64,000 nucleotides of DNA, from positions 2,542,001-2,606,000 of the forward strand of contig CP085831.1 in NCBI GenBank assembly GCA_020809705.1, given 5' to 3'. The notes below the pieces were generated by a model. It did not search any database, was not told the DNA's origin, and was given only the letters and a program-made list of their open reading frames with translations. Position 1 is the stretch's first letter, and every line of letters starts with the position of its first letter. Origin of the DNA: Calonectria ilicicola (taxonomy: Eukaryota > Ascomycota > Sordariomycetes > Hypocreales > Nectriaceae). Positions 52,151 through 63,100 of the stretch are shown here, in pieces. The position numbers and the translations under genes are program-made.

Positions 52151-54157
52151 AATTCTCTATTTCTAAGCTAACAACTATTAGCCTTAAGATTAAAAGTAAT
52201 TGTGCTTCTATTAAAGTTTTGGTGTATCTTTGGCAAGTCCATTAACAGCACTAGCTGTGGGACTTAGATGTAGGAGGGAAGTTGACCCTATATCCATTTA
52301 ACACATCCCTCCTAGACTAGCGCGATTGGTCGTGGGTATATGTATGATCAATGGTCTGGTTCGCCATTGCAGCGGTGTTTCAATCTGCATGAGACAGTCT
52401 TCGTGACTCATGTTAGTTTGGTCGATGGGCTTGTTGGTCCTTTGTTATGCTAGACCCGACGTTGGACTCAAGAATCATGTGCTAGAGACTACTTGAGATT
52501 GTGTTTAAAGGTTAAATGACGTGCTAACACCCCTTGTACTTTACTTGAAGCATTGTAGTACTCCGCTCGTACAACAAAAATTGTCACGTCTAGGGCTATC
52601 ATTATTGCCAAGAAGACAGAAACTAGCAAGGGAAAACCCACTGCTACCAAGAACCCAAAAACAAGCAAAACCAAGGATGCAATCACCTCTACCCAGGGTT
52701 GCAAGTGGAGGAGCAAAAAAGTAACACATACAATAGCAAGGATTCCCCGGTCGTCACCGACCCGAGTACTGATTCGCCGCTTCTCAGCTTGACCATGGGA
52801 GAGCGGACGGGATCCCGTATTTTCTGAGAGCTATGGTCGTATGTGGCACTTTGGGTACTGATTATGCTCATTAAGCTGGTCTTCTAATGAGAACTTCAAG
52901 CAGAGAACTCGCCCTGACTCGCAGCCAACAGTAAGTATCCTTTCGGTCAATGCAAAGCATCCCGGTGTAACCTTTATCCGAGAAGCTTGTATTGGTGGCA
53001 GATGGACAATGGTGATTATATTTTTAGCATTTTGTTGTAACAAAGTCTTCGGTTGATTGGCGTATAAAGTCCAGCTTTTTTTATCTACAAATAATAATAA
53101 TGGTTCATCTGTGATCATGGGTTTGCTACATGGGCAAATCTCTAGGGGTTTATAGTGGCCACGGATTGTGTGTAATAGTAGGGGTCCGGTCAAGGTATAT
53201 GCATCTGAACTTCAATAGTCTTTAACCGCACATTTTTACCCCAGTTGAAATGTCTATAAATCGGAGATTGCTTATTCTCACTCGGCAATTGGAGGTGGAG
53301 AGCAGATAAACTGCACATGCAACTGTAGTGAATTTAGGTGATCGTGTCGATACTGACTTAAGCACTTCTCGCAATAATGTAGATCATTCACATGCTAAAG
53401 CTTTTTCTTAGCGTAGTGTCTCACAGAAGCCCAGCTCATCTTACCCTTTTTGCTGTCTGATGACACCGGTCTATTAAGAAGACTTTGGGTGTCCGTTTTA
53501 CTCGTTGTCAGAAATATTTAATTAAAATTGCTCTCAGTTTGTGATAGCCATCGTAATCACCACGAAAAGGGAAATTGGGCGAACCAGAATTTTAATTGAA
53601 ACTAGAACGGTTGGTTCGTCAAACTTCTAGTTTGGTATGGCCCCTGAGAAGTGCATTGGTAATCTTAAGTAAGGAGTGTAGCAAAGTCTTGATTACAGCT
53701 TGACGATGCTACTCGGGGCACCTCACGATTGTAGTGAAATAACCGCATCTTGCGCCTGTCTTAATAGTATACTTCATGAATATGCCGGTGAGAATTCATC
53801 TAGGTCATCTCCCCAGACCACCAGCCTGTAACTACGAGGCAATTTCCGGACTCTAGTAGAGTCCGAGGACTTAAACAAGACCCCGAGATCTGTTTCTTCC
53901 TCTAAAAGAAGTCAATTACCGAGCAGTGCAGAGCTTCCATTGCGCGCTTCGGCATTATGAGCGGAGCATTTCGGTTTCAAACGCCGAGGGCGACCCACCT
54001 CTGGTAACATTTAGAATTATTAGAACTTGGGCCTATTTGCCGTCGGGGAAAATAAGGTTTCCGTCCACACATAAATGTGCTCAAGTTCAGCATAGGTATA
54101 GGTGAGAGAGGAGAAGAAGAATTCAGACTCATTCTGAACTTCTAATCATCCTATACC
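52151..54157. other. Normal-composition flank with possible gene fragments, no intact gene
   Basis: Composition returns to normal at about 52150. On the plus strand 52560-52740 reads a Lys/Thr-rich stretch (AKKTETSKGKPTATKNPKTS), and a minus-strand fragment lies at 52831-53193. The rest, to 54157, should include the carboxylesterase promoter; nothing else is recognised. Confidence 0.45.
52831..53193 (-). pseudogene. Possible C-terminal fragment of a WD40-like protein
   Basis: A 120-codon frame ends with ERILTVGCESGRVLCLKFSLEDQL, which resembles a WD-repeat blade (GCESGRVLCLKF). No upstream exons with further blades were found, so it may be a relic, or simply a chance frame. Confidence 0.3.
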
Positions 54158-55969
54158 ATGTTTTATTCGTCGATCCTATATTCTCTTCTTTGTGTCTTGG
54201 CATGGAATGGCGCTCTAGCTTCAGCGTCTCCGAGACAACGCAGCGGATATAGTCAACCAGAAGTCAAGATTTCAAATGGAACTGTTGTGGGAATCAATAA
54301 TCCGACCTGGAATCAAGATTTCTTTCTTGGAATACCATTTGCACAACCGCCCGTGGACAAGATGCGGTTTGCTCACCCACAACCATTGAACAAAAGTTGG
54401 TCAAGCCCGTTTTTCGCGCAACAATACGGGTCTTTTTGTTATGGTAAGAATCTGAACTTGACCGGATTTGACCAGGAGTCAATATCCTATCCAGAAAGTG
54501 AGGATTGCTTGACGCTCAATGTTATACGGCCTTCAGAGACTCCAAAATCTGCAAACCTTCCGGTATTGGTATGGATATATGGTGGAGGATTTGAAGAAGG
54601 TGGCAGTGGAGATGCTCGCTATAACATGTCTTATTTGGTACAGCAGTCAGCCGAGATGGGTACACCTATTATTGGTGTTAGCATCAACTATCGTCTTGGA
54701 GCCTATGGATTCATTGCGGGGCAACCGTTTCGTGACCAAGGTCTCACCAATCTGGGCATTCACGACCAGCGCCTTGCGCTTCTGTGGATACAAGAGAATA
54801 TCGGAGCTTTTGGTGGAGATCCTACCCGCGTTACACTTCAAGGGGAATCAGCTGGCGCCTTGTCTATCGGCCTTCACTTGTTGGCAAACGGCGGCCGCAA
54901 TGAAGGCCTCTTTCAAGGGGCCATAGCTGAAAGTGGTAGCCCGCTGTTTTTTATTCCATTCCCGAGCAATGAAACTCAAGATACGATGTTGGCAACTTTG
55001 GCCAATTCAACAGGCTGCGGAGACGCCCGTGACACTTTGGCGTGTTTGCAATCAGTACCCATCAAAATTTTCCAAAATGCATCCAAGTCAATTGCAAATT
55101 GGAATCCAATCATTGACCAGGTTTTGTTTACCGAACTTAGCTCGGTTGCACTGGAAAAGGGTGCATTCGTTCCAGTTCCACTATTGATAGGAGCCAATAC
55201 TAATGAAGGAACCACCTTTGTACCTTTATTTACAAGCATAGGCGTCAATTCCACCAGCGATATGAGGTCAACAATTCTTGCCTGGGGAAGCGGATCTGAT
55301 CCAACCACTCAGGCAGTGGATGAACTGACAGAATTTTACGCGTCAATGGATCAAACAACAGTGCAATCGGACCTTGGTACTGTACTCAGCGACCCAGGAA
55401 ATCCTTATGGCTCTTTTTATGGCCGGGCTTGTCTTCTCGTCGGAGATTTGACTATGGTTGGGGGTCGCCGCATTGCCGCGCAATCGTGGGCTGACCATAA
55501 CGTGGACGCATATAGTTACCGTTTCGACACCGTCTCGGGTAATATAGACCCTCAAATTTTTGGAGCAGCACATTATCAGGAAGTTGCCTATGTATTTCAT
55601 AACATTCATGGGGTTGGATATGAGCTTAATCCTTTCAACATATCCTCCCTGGAGCTCCTGGAGAAACACCTGGAGCTCAGTAATTTGATGAGCCGAATGT
55701 GGATCAGTTTTGTCAATACTGGTTCACCTAATCACCATGGAGGTTCGTTATTGTGTCTTTTGAGGCTATTTCCCTCCCACTATTTTACTCAAGACTAACA
55801 ATCATACTTGATAGTTTCCTCTTTTAAGGTCACTTGGCCCAAGTACAACATTCTAAAGCCGGAAAATATGTTGTTTAATGCCATCAGCGGAACCGATATC
55901 GAAGCCGATGACTTTAGATCAGAGGGGATTAATTTGATGAAAAAATATGCGGCTCAGTTCGGAAGATAA
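54158..55969 (+). CDS. Secreted type-B carboxylesterase/lipase
   Basis: Two exons, 54158-55742 and 55815-55969, with intron 55743-55814 (GTTCGT...CTTGATAG), coding for 579 residues. A signal peptide (MFYSSILYSLLCVLAWNGALASA) precedes a complete carboxylesterase type-B domain: FLGIPFAQPP, SEDCLTLNV, WIYGGGFEEGG (oxyanion hole), NYRLGAYGF, and GESAG with nucleophile Ser231. Glu350 (in NTNEGT) and His472 (in GAAHYQEVAYVFHN) complete the Ser-Glu-His triad. Length is normal for fungal members. It hydrolyses esters outside the cell; the substrate is unknown. Without splicing the frame would stop at 55798 and lose the conserved FxVTWPKYN tail, which supports the intron. Several N-glycosylation sequons are present. 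It lies about 1 kb upstream of the next hydrolase, on the same strand. Confidence 0.93.
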
Positions 55970-56976
55970 TTTGCGGGCAGAATGTATGGACATGACTAGA
56001 TAACTAGTAGGCCCAAAATCCCCTCAATAGATTGAAAATATCCTATATATTTAATATTACACAGTGTAGATGATCAATTTGATTGTTCTTTTGACGAAGC
56101 GAATCATGAAGACCTAGTAATACTATGGAAATACTCATTGTATCTGCTGCCGGTATGGCTCTGATGCTTTTAGGAGAAGTCCAAGTCGAGCTCACTCACT
56201 GCTTGGTTTTAAATTTGACATAAATAACATTAGGTGCACATAACCTACCTCTTTACGATAAGAGTAAATGCTCAACCTACCGTTACTCGCTCCCCATAAA
56301 TGGCACTGTTTAGACTGATGAGTTTCACCTTGGTTAGTCGGGGTCTGAACAGGGATTTCAAGTCATTCTACTTCTGTTGTGGTGATTGGAATATCGTAGC
56401 TCCCAACGATTGTGTTCTCACAAGTCTAAACCTAGACTGTATTGCAATTGCACTACATACATTACGAAGCGTACCTTACAATTGTCTGGGACAAAAGTGC
56501 GCACTCCAGGGTGGCTTGTGCAGCAGCTGACGCCAAAGGAAGACTAGGATAAAAGCGGATTAGGCGGGACTATAACATTGCATTAATTCAATGACGTGAG
56601 ATGTTCTTTATTGTAGTGGTCAATTTGACAGTGAAAAGATTCTACTGGTGCCAGCAGGGTGTCAGGGATCCGTGCCGAAACTCAATTGATTGAGTTCAAA
56701 CCTTTGTCACGGGCTTGGATTGTTATGTCTGACCAGTTCACACTAAACGCTCTGTTCTGCATTAGCGTGAATAACTGTGCCACTTTTGGGTACGTACTAT
56801 TGAATATTTCCCAGACCTCACTAAATCCCATCAACTTTCAGCAGTTTTCTCGACGATGCGCGCCAATTATAAAAGCACACCGTACTTCCTGCCACATGCT
56901 GTAATATTTCCCCTCAACTTTCCATCTTTCTTCAGCTTAAGTCTTAGTGATTCTCTTCTACATCTCGAGGACAACA
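55970..56976. other. Intergenic, no recognisable gene
   Basis: Holds the 3' end of the esterase and the promoter of the alpha/beta hydrolase. Short plus-strand frames show no motif. Confidence 0.55.
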
Positions 56977-57882
56977 ATGACGACAATTCGCAAAGTCAGC
57001 TTTCAGAGCCGTGGCATTCATATCATTGGCGATTTATACCTACCCTCAGTCGAAGCCACGGATCGAAAGAAAGCAGCTGTTATAGTCGGACACCCAGGAA
57101 CTGGAATAAAAGAGCAAGCTTCTGGCACTTATGCTCGACTCCTCGCTGAAAGTGGGTTTGTCTCGCTCGCCTTTGATGCAGCATACCAAGGCGAAAGTGG
57201 TGGAGAGCCACGGAATCTTGAAGACCCATATCAGCGAGCCGAAGATTTTAAAAGTGCCGTGACGTTTTTGTCAATCCTGGGGAACGAAGTCGATCCCGAT
57301 CGTATTGGCGTCGCTGGCATCTGCGCTTCTGGTGGCTATTGCATATTTGCTGCCCAAACAGATATTCGCATGAAGGCAGTGGCAGGCATAGTTCCCATGT
57401 GTACTGGCACCCAGGCTCGTGTCGCCCTTGAGATTGAGTCTAAAGAGTCGAACCGTGCAGCCTTGGACTTCACGCTGCGAACTACCGCCCAAGCACGGAT
57501 CGCAGAGGCTCATGGAGACCAACCTGTCACAATGGATATTACAGATGTTTTCGAAGAAGCCAAGGAATACTATAAAACACCACGTGGTTATCATCCGCGA
57601 TGTACCAATCAACAACTTAATCGCAGTGTTGAACTGGCTCTCACCTATAACTCCTACGCTTACATCGACTGGATCTCACCACGACCGCTGCTTATGATCC
57701 TCGCTCCAGTGCCACTAAAGTCCTTTCATACTGCTCCTTTCATTCAAAAAGCATATGAACAAGCTAAACAACCAAAGGAACTCGTTATTATGGAAGGAAA
57801 AACTCACTTGGATATGTATGATGATGTATCAGTATCTTTGCCAACACTGGTGGAATTTATGGATCGTTGGTTGTGTTCTTAA
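56977..57882 (+). CDS. Alpha/beta hydrolase, polyketide-transferase/YcjY-like
   Basis: Single exon of 301 residues from the ATG at 56977 (context ACAATGAC); an in-frame ATG at 56947 would add ten residues but fits the family less well. The protein reads AVIVGHPGTGIKEQ (oxyanion loop), FDAAYQGESGGEPRNLEDPY, then VAGICASGGY, where Cys116 occupies the nucleophile elbow instead of the usual Ser, and GKTHLDMYD with the catalytic His277. This layout is shared by bacterial YcjY-like hydrolases and by fungal hydrolases in secondary-metabolite clusters such as the af380-type polyketide transferase. The acid residue normally found after the PRPLLMI strand is not obvious: the segment reads APVPLKSFHT. 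The enzyme is likely cytosolic. Its position 2.3 kb from a peptide synthetase suggests, but does not show, a cluster role such as acyl transfer or product release. Confidence 0.85.
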   Translation: MTTIRKVSFQSRGIHIIGDLYLPSVEATDRKKAAVIVGHPGTGIKEQASGTYARLLAESGFVSLAFDAAYQGESGGEPRNLEDPYQRAEDFKSAVTFLSILGNEVDPDRIGVAGICASGGYCIFAAQTDIRMKAVAGIVPMCTGTQARVALEIESKESNRAALDFTLRTTAQARIAEAHGDQPVTMDITDVFEEAKEYYKTPRGYHPRCTNQQLNRSVELALTYNSYAYIDWISPRPLLMILAPVPLKSFHTAPFIQKAYEQAKQPKELVIMEGKTHLDMYDDVSVSLPTLVEFMDRWLCS

Positions 57883-60178
57883 CATGGTGGGAACTATAAG
57901 CAAGGGTTAAAAGACCCACCAATCCAGATTGTGATGTTGACAAGTAAAGTCCCATCTTCGAGGACCGAACTATTCCTTTAAGTATATTCTTTTTAGTGTC
58001 ACTTGATATTGTCTACTCTTAGCTAAATGCTATCCTTAAACTTTCAGAATAGGGTGGCTGCAATTGTGTGCTGTGATAAAATCTTTCATCAATGATTAAC
58101 TGAAGGTCCTCTGCGAGTAGACTCAGTAATGTTGGATTGAGATAAAATCTTATTCTATATGCGAGATGAGAAAAATCAGCATGCACACGACGTCTTGGTG
58201 GATATCTGACATCATCAACTGGGCTGGATGACTGACTATGTCTCAAACACGGAATCCCTTTGCATATATCCCATCCTAGGGTATACCGGTATGAAGGAGA
58301 GTTGGTCGTTTTGAGAAATTCTAGACATTGTGGGGGTTACATGTACGGGGACTTTTGCTATGCCGTGTGAAAACCTTTCACTGATGGACAGTATCCAATG
58401 ATTTCTCGGCACAAGCTTCGTCCCACCTCTTTTGCAGATCTACCCCCCAACTGGTGGAGAAGAAGCCAAGCGAGACGGCAGAGAAAAAAAACAAACCTCA
58501 ATGCGACCAGTCAGTTGGCAAGTTCTCATCGACCCAGTTTAATTGGCTGTCAAGCTGTCCGAAAGCTTGGACAATGAGCGGAATCGGTCGGTCTGTGCCG
58601 TGCTCGTGCTAGTGCTGTCTGATCAAACAAATGTTGTCGCCACGTATTGCCCTCCATATGACGTTTGCCAACGTGCCGTGTCTACAAGCCACAAGCGTCG
58701 GAGCTAGTTACACAAATCGTGTCATGGTCCTCAGCCCGTGGTTCATTATCCGCACATCGGGCGCGAGTTTGAAAGTGGGCATGAGCGACCTGCAGGCAGT
58801 GTCGATGCGATGCACCAAGACGAGATAGGAATTGAACCTGTATGTGTGGGGTGGACGCAATTCCTAGAAATACATACCATGATACCTCAGACTCAGCAGT
58901 GTAGTAGGTACTCTGCCGTGTTGTATATCCCTGTTCCGACATCACACCAACACTTTGATTGAAGACCCCTAGAGGGACTGATGTGCACTGTTGGCACCGA
59001 ATACAGTATTTACAGCAATGTATAGTTTTTGTATAGTTGGGTTGAATTTCTTTTGTCTAGAGTAGTCTGATCTAATTAGGAAGCACATCGGTCCCAATTG
59101 CACATTTCTTAAGAGTTTCCATAGTATGAGAGATTCATCTGACTATTAGTACCCCAAGTGGGCAATTGTCGTAGAGGCGTTTGATGATGGTGGCTGATAT
59201 TATCCCTCAATATACCTCAATTCTTTAGCTTGTGCAGTGTGGGAACCTATTCCGCCCTTAGGGGTAGTGTGGAGAATGATGCTCCGCTTGGCAAGTCGCC
59301 CCGGATGAGCCCAGAAAACGTGGGGTATTCAATGACGAAAGTATCACAGTGTTTGTTGGAGTGTAGAGTTATAGATTCCGACGCCTGCACCTTGATGCTT
59401 TCTTTGCATATCTGAGCAAATTGTTTCAGTCAGTGGTATTGTTGATGAAAACCTCTCAGAAGATGGGGGGTCTGGGAGGGCGGAGCCTCCAGCTTAATGG
59501 CCAACACAGCGGCATTCACCCGGCTCTTGAGTCCATTTCGCTTACAAGATTTATTCCGTTTTTCAGCGGGGTAGGACAAGGACAACATCAGATCTGAACT
59601 AGCGTGATGTGGCGATTGAGTCAAGGTGCAGCACGGGAAGTTGATAGCCCCACAGCGGCACAGGCCGCTTTCACTCAATTGCTCAATGATCCATGACGCT
59701 AAGGACTTTAGGCAAGAAAATGTGAGGTCTTGCCTGCCGTCCAAGTAAAGCTTACCAGTGAATGAGCCACGTAGAATGGATGGCATCATACGGAATCCAA
59801 ATGCATCTTCAGGTGGGGACATCAAGCCGAGCCTTCCTTTTGCCTTTTCCGTCTAGAGAATTGGCCCGCTGATCAGCATCAAGCTGCAGTAGGATCGCGT
59901 GATGAGTGGTCTAGACTGCTAGTGCCATGGAGCATCGGATGATGGATTGGATTTCGTTCAAACTAGACAGACCACAGACCATGTCGGCAGGGAGGAGAAG
60001 ATCCCGTCTCGTTCAGCCGTCGCAAACTGGTTCTGAGTGCCACTTGTTTGTTTCCTCCTCTTTTAGGCAATGTTATATTATCCTACCAACGCCAGATGCA
60101 AAAGTCCGGACTCAACACATTTCTCTTCATCCCTAAAAATTCGCAGCCAATATTTCCATCTCAGAGCGTTAATGGAGA
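57883..60178. other. Intergenic, no confident gene
   Basis: Short frames on both strands. On the minus strand 59430-59850 has an exon-like piece with a plausible intron (GTAAGC...AAAG, about 59707-59757), but the joined frame stops at once and no family is recognised. CT-rich sequence near 60050 precedes the peptide synthetase start and may be part of its promoter. Confidence 0.45.
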
Positions 60179-63100
60179 ATGGGTTCTTTTATTCAAGACG
60201 ATGGCTCGCTGAGATCGGCACGGACCTCCTTGACGGAGCCCATGTCGACATTATTTCCGGCACTCCCGCCCTTGATAGAGCATGTAGTGATTGACAGTGC
60301 TCTGACGTACGAGTTTATGCGACCAATCGACCTTTCAAATAATTCCGCATCCGTTCTCGTTGAAGCTGCATTTGCACTGATCGTCGGCCGCATGACAAAT
60401 ACCAACAGCGTCACCTTTGGTGTTTCAGTTTTGAATGAAGCTGTCCCTGTCACAATTAACGTGTCATCTGAGCAAAATATCCAAGAGTACATCCAAACCT
60501 TGATGTCTGGGCCAGCGAGCAGGATCAATGGAATAAATAATGGAATTACCAAACAAGGTTCCAAGTTCCACACACTTCTCATCACCAATGCCCCGCCAAA
60601 TGGTCCCAATGACAGTCGCCTAGGGCCCTATGCCCTCAACATTCAACTGCAAGTCGGAGAGGCACAGACCAGTTTTGTTGCAGACTTCGACTCCAGAGTA
60701 CTCGCTGCCCCGATAGTCAAGATGCTACTTCAGCGCCTCGAAGTCGTCTTGCATCAGCTGAATGGTTCTACTCCTGAGCAGAAGTTGAAAGATATTAGCC
60801 TCATCACATCTCAAGATAAGGAGCAGATCTGGGCATGGAATAGCATCGTACCAGAAACCATTGACCGTTGTGTTCACGATTTAATCAAGGAGCAAGCAGA
60901 TCTCCGACCGGATGCACTCGCAGTCAATGCTTGGGACGGTGACCTTACATATGGCGAATTGGACAAATTTGCCTCCAATATAGCTGGCCAGCTCATTCTG
61001 CTCGGAATTAAACCAGACATGTTGGTTCCAGTCTGTTTCGAAAAGTCCAGATGGACACCAGTCGCTGTTCTTGCCGTCTTGAAAGCCGGTGGAGCATTTG
61101 TATTGCTTGACTCGACGCTCCCCGAGACACGATTGCAAAGTGTTTGTGAGCAGACTGGGTCAGAAGTCATAGTTTCATCGAAGGACAATATGCAACTCAG
61201 TTCCAGGCTCGCAAAAACAGTTGTCAGAGTCGACTTGGAATCAGTCCAGGCTCACGGATCCCCGATTGATAAAATATCACAATCATCATCCACAATGATG
61301 TATAGTGTTTTCACATCAGGAAGTACGGGAACGCCGAAAGGCGTGGTCGTGTCACATGCAAATTTCTGCACTGCCCTGCACCATCAATTAGACTTGCTTC
61401 AATATAACGAGGAATCAAGGGCTTTTGACTTTGCTTCCTATGCATTTGATATATCTACTTATAATATTATTGCAACTCTGGCCTCTGGGGGTTGCCTCTG
61501 CGTTCCCGAAGAAAAGGATCGCAAGGAGAACCTAGGTGGATCTATAGCAGCCTTTCGTGCTACCACTACCGGTCTCACGCCGACAGTAGCCCGCCTTTTG
61601 CATCCCGGAGCACTTCCAACTCTCAAGACCGTCATGCTGCTCGGTGAAGCTGTCTCAGGCGAGGATGCCCAGCCCTGGTGGAACACTTGTTCTGTCCTGA
61701 ACGTCTATGGTCCTGCCGAGTGTGTCTTGACCTCGATCAATTGGACTGCAACTTGTCCTGAGCAAGTCTCCTCGATCGGAAAGGGTGTGGGCCTAGTTCT
61801 TTGGGTTGTTGACCCGGAAGACCACAACCGTTTAGCCCCCCTTGGAAGTGTGGGAGAACTTCTAATGGAGGGACCCCTTGTCAGTCGAGGTTACTTGAAC
61901 AAGCCAGAGCAAACAACCAAAGTTTTTATTGAAGACCCAAAGTTTTTGATTGAGGGCGCACCCAATCATCCTGGACGCTCTGGACGGCTCTATAAATCGG
62001 GGGACTTGGTCCGTTACAACGAGGACGGTACCCTCATGTACATAGGGCGGAAAGATACCCAGGTCAAGATTCGGGGCCAGCGAGTTGAATTGTCAGAGGT
62101 TGAACATCATGTTCAACAGTGCATCCCTGGTGTGCAGCAGACAGTGGCTGAAGTCATTAAACCTCAGCAAGAGGGCGCGGATCCTACCCTCGCAGTGTTT
62201 GTGCAGATGAAGCGGGATGAGGCAGAGGCCACCAAGCCAGATGCGCTCGACATAACTATTCTGCCTATTTCTGCAGAAGTGTACCACCAGCTAGAGAGCC
62301 GTCTCCCTATCTACATAGTCCCCACTGTTGCATTTTCTATGGTAGATTTCCCCCTCACCCCAACAGGAAAAATGGATAGGAAGCGCCTACGCGAGATTGG
62401 TAGCTCCTTTACCATCTCTGAGCTAGTTGCGCTTCAAACTGCTGGGCAAGGGACAAAGCGCCAACCAGCCAATGCAACTGAGAAACGGATGCAAGAAATT
62501 TGGTCGAAGGTGCTAAATATCCAGACCTCTATGATTGGAATGGATGATAGCTTCGCAAGCTTGGGCGGTAATTCTATTACAGCCATGAAAGCAACGGCAG
62601 CGGCTCGTACTTCATCTCTTAGTATTAGGGTTGCCGACATTCTACGAATGAAAACGATTTCCCGTATTGCAGAGGCAATTATCACCAATAGAGCTGATGA
62701 CAGCGATGGTCACAAAAATGGCCATAATGGCAATGGCTATCACACCGAGGAGAACCATGCCGACGAGCTTCAAGATTCTTCCATTGTGCCTGAGCAAAAA
62801 GAAAAAGCCAAACTACCGGCAGTTGGACCAGACTTTCAAAAGGTTTGCTTATATCTGCTTGGTGTTCAATCTGAGGATATCGAGTCCATTTCCCCTTGCT
62901 CCCCGACGCAGCAATACATCCTAAAAGTTCAAGCCGAAGATGACACCAATTATCGCCTATGTCTGGGCTTTGATGTAGAACTGTCTGGCTCTGACGCCCG
63001 GCTCGACATCTCCCGGCTCGAGCAGGCCTGGAGAGATGTTGTGAAGAGTCATGGGATGTTGCGAGCGGCAATTGTTCAGTGCTCCTCTGGAAAGAGTGTC

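Noticed and set aside
54294..55669. Several minus- and plus-strand frames inside the carboxylesterase gene
   Set aside because: They are out-of-frame shadows of a long, motif-complete coding sequence.
59430..59850. Small spliced gene on the minus strand
   Set aside because: Exon-like pieces and a plausible intron exist, but joining them gives an immediate stop and there is no recognisable family.
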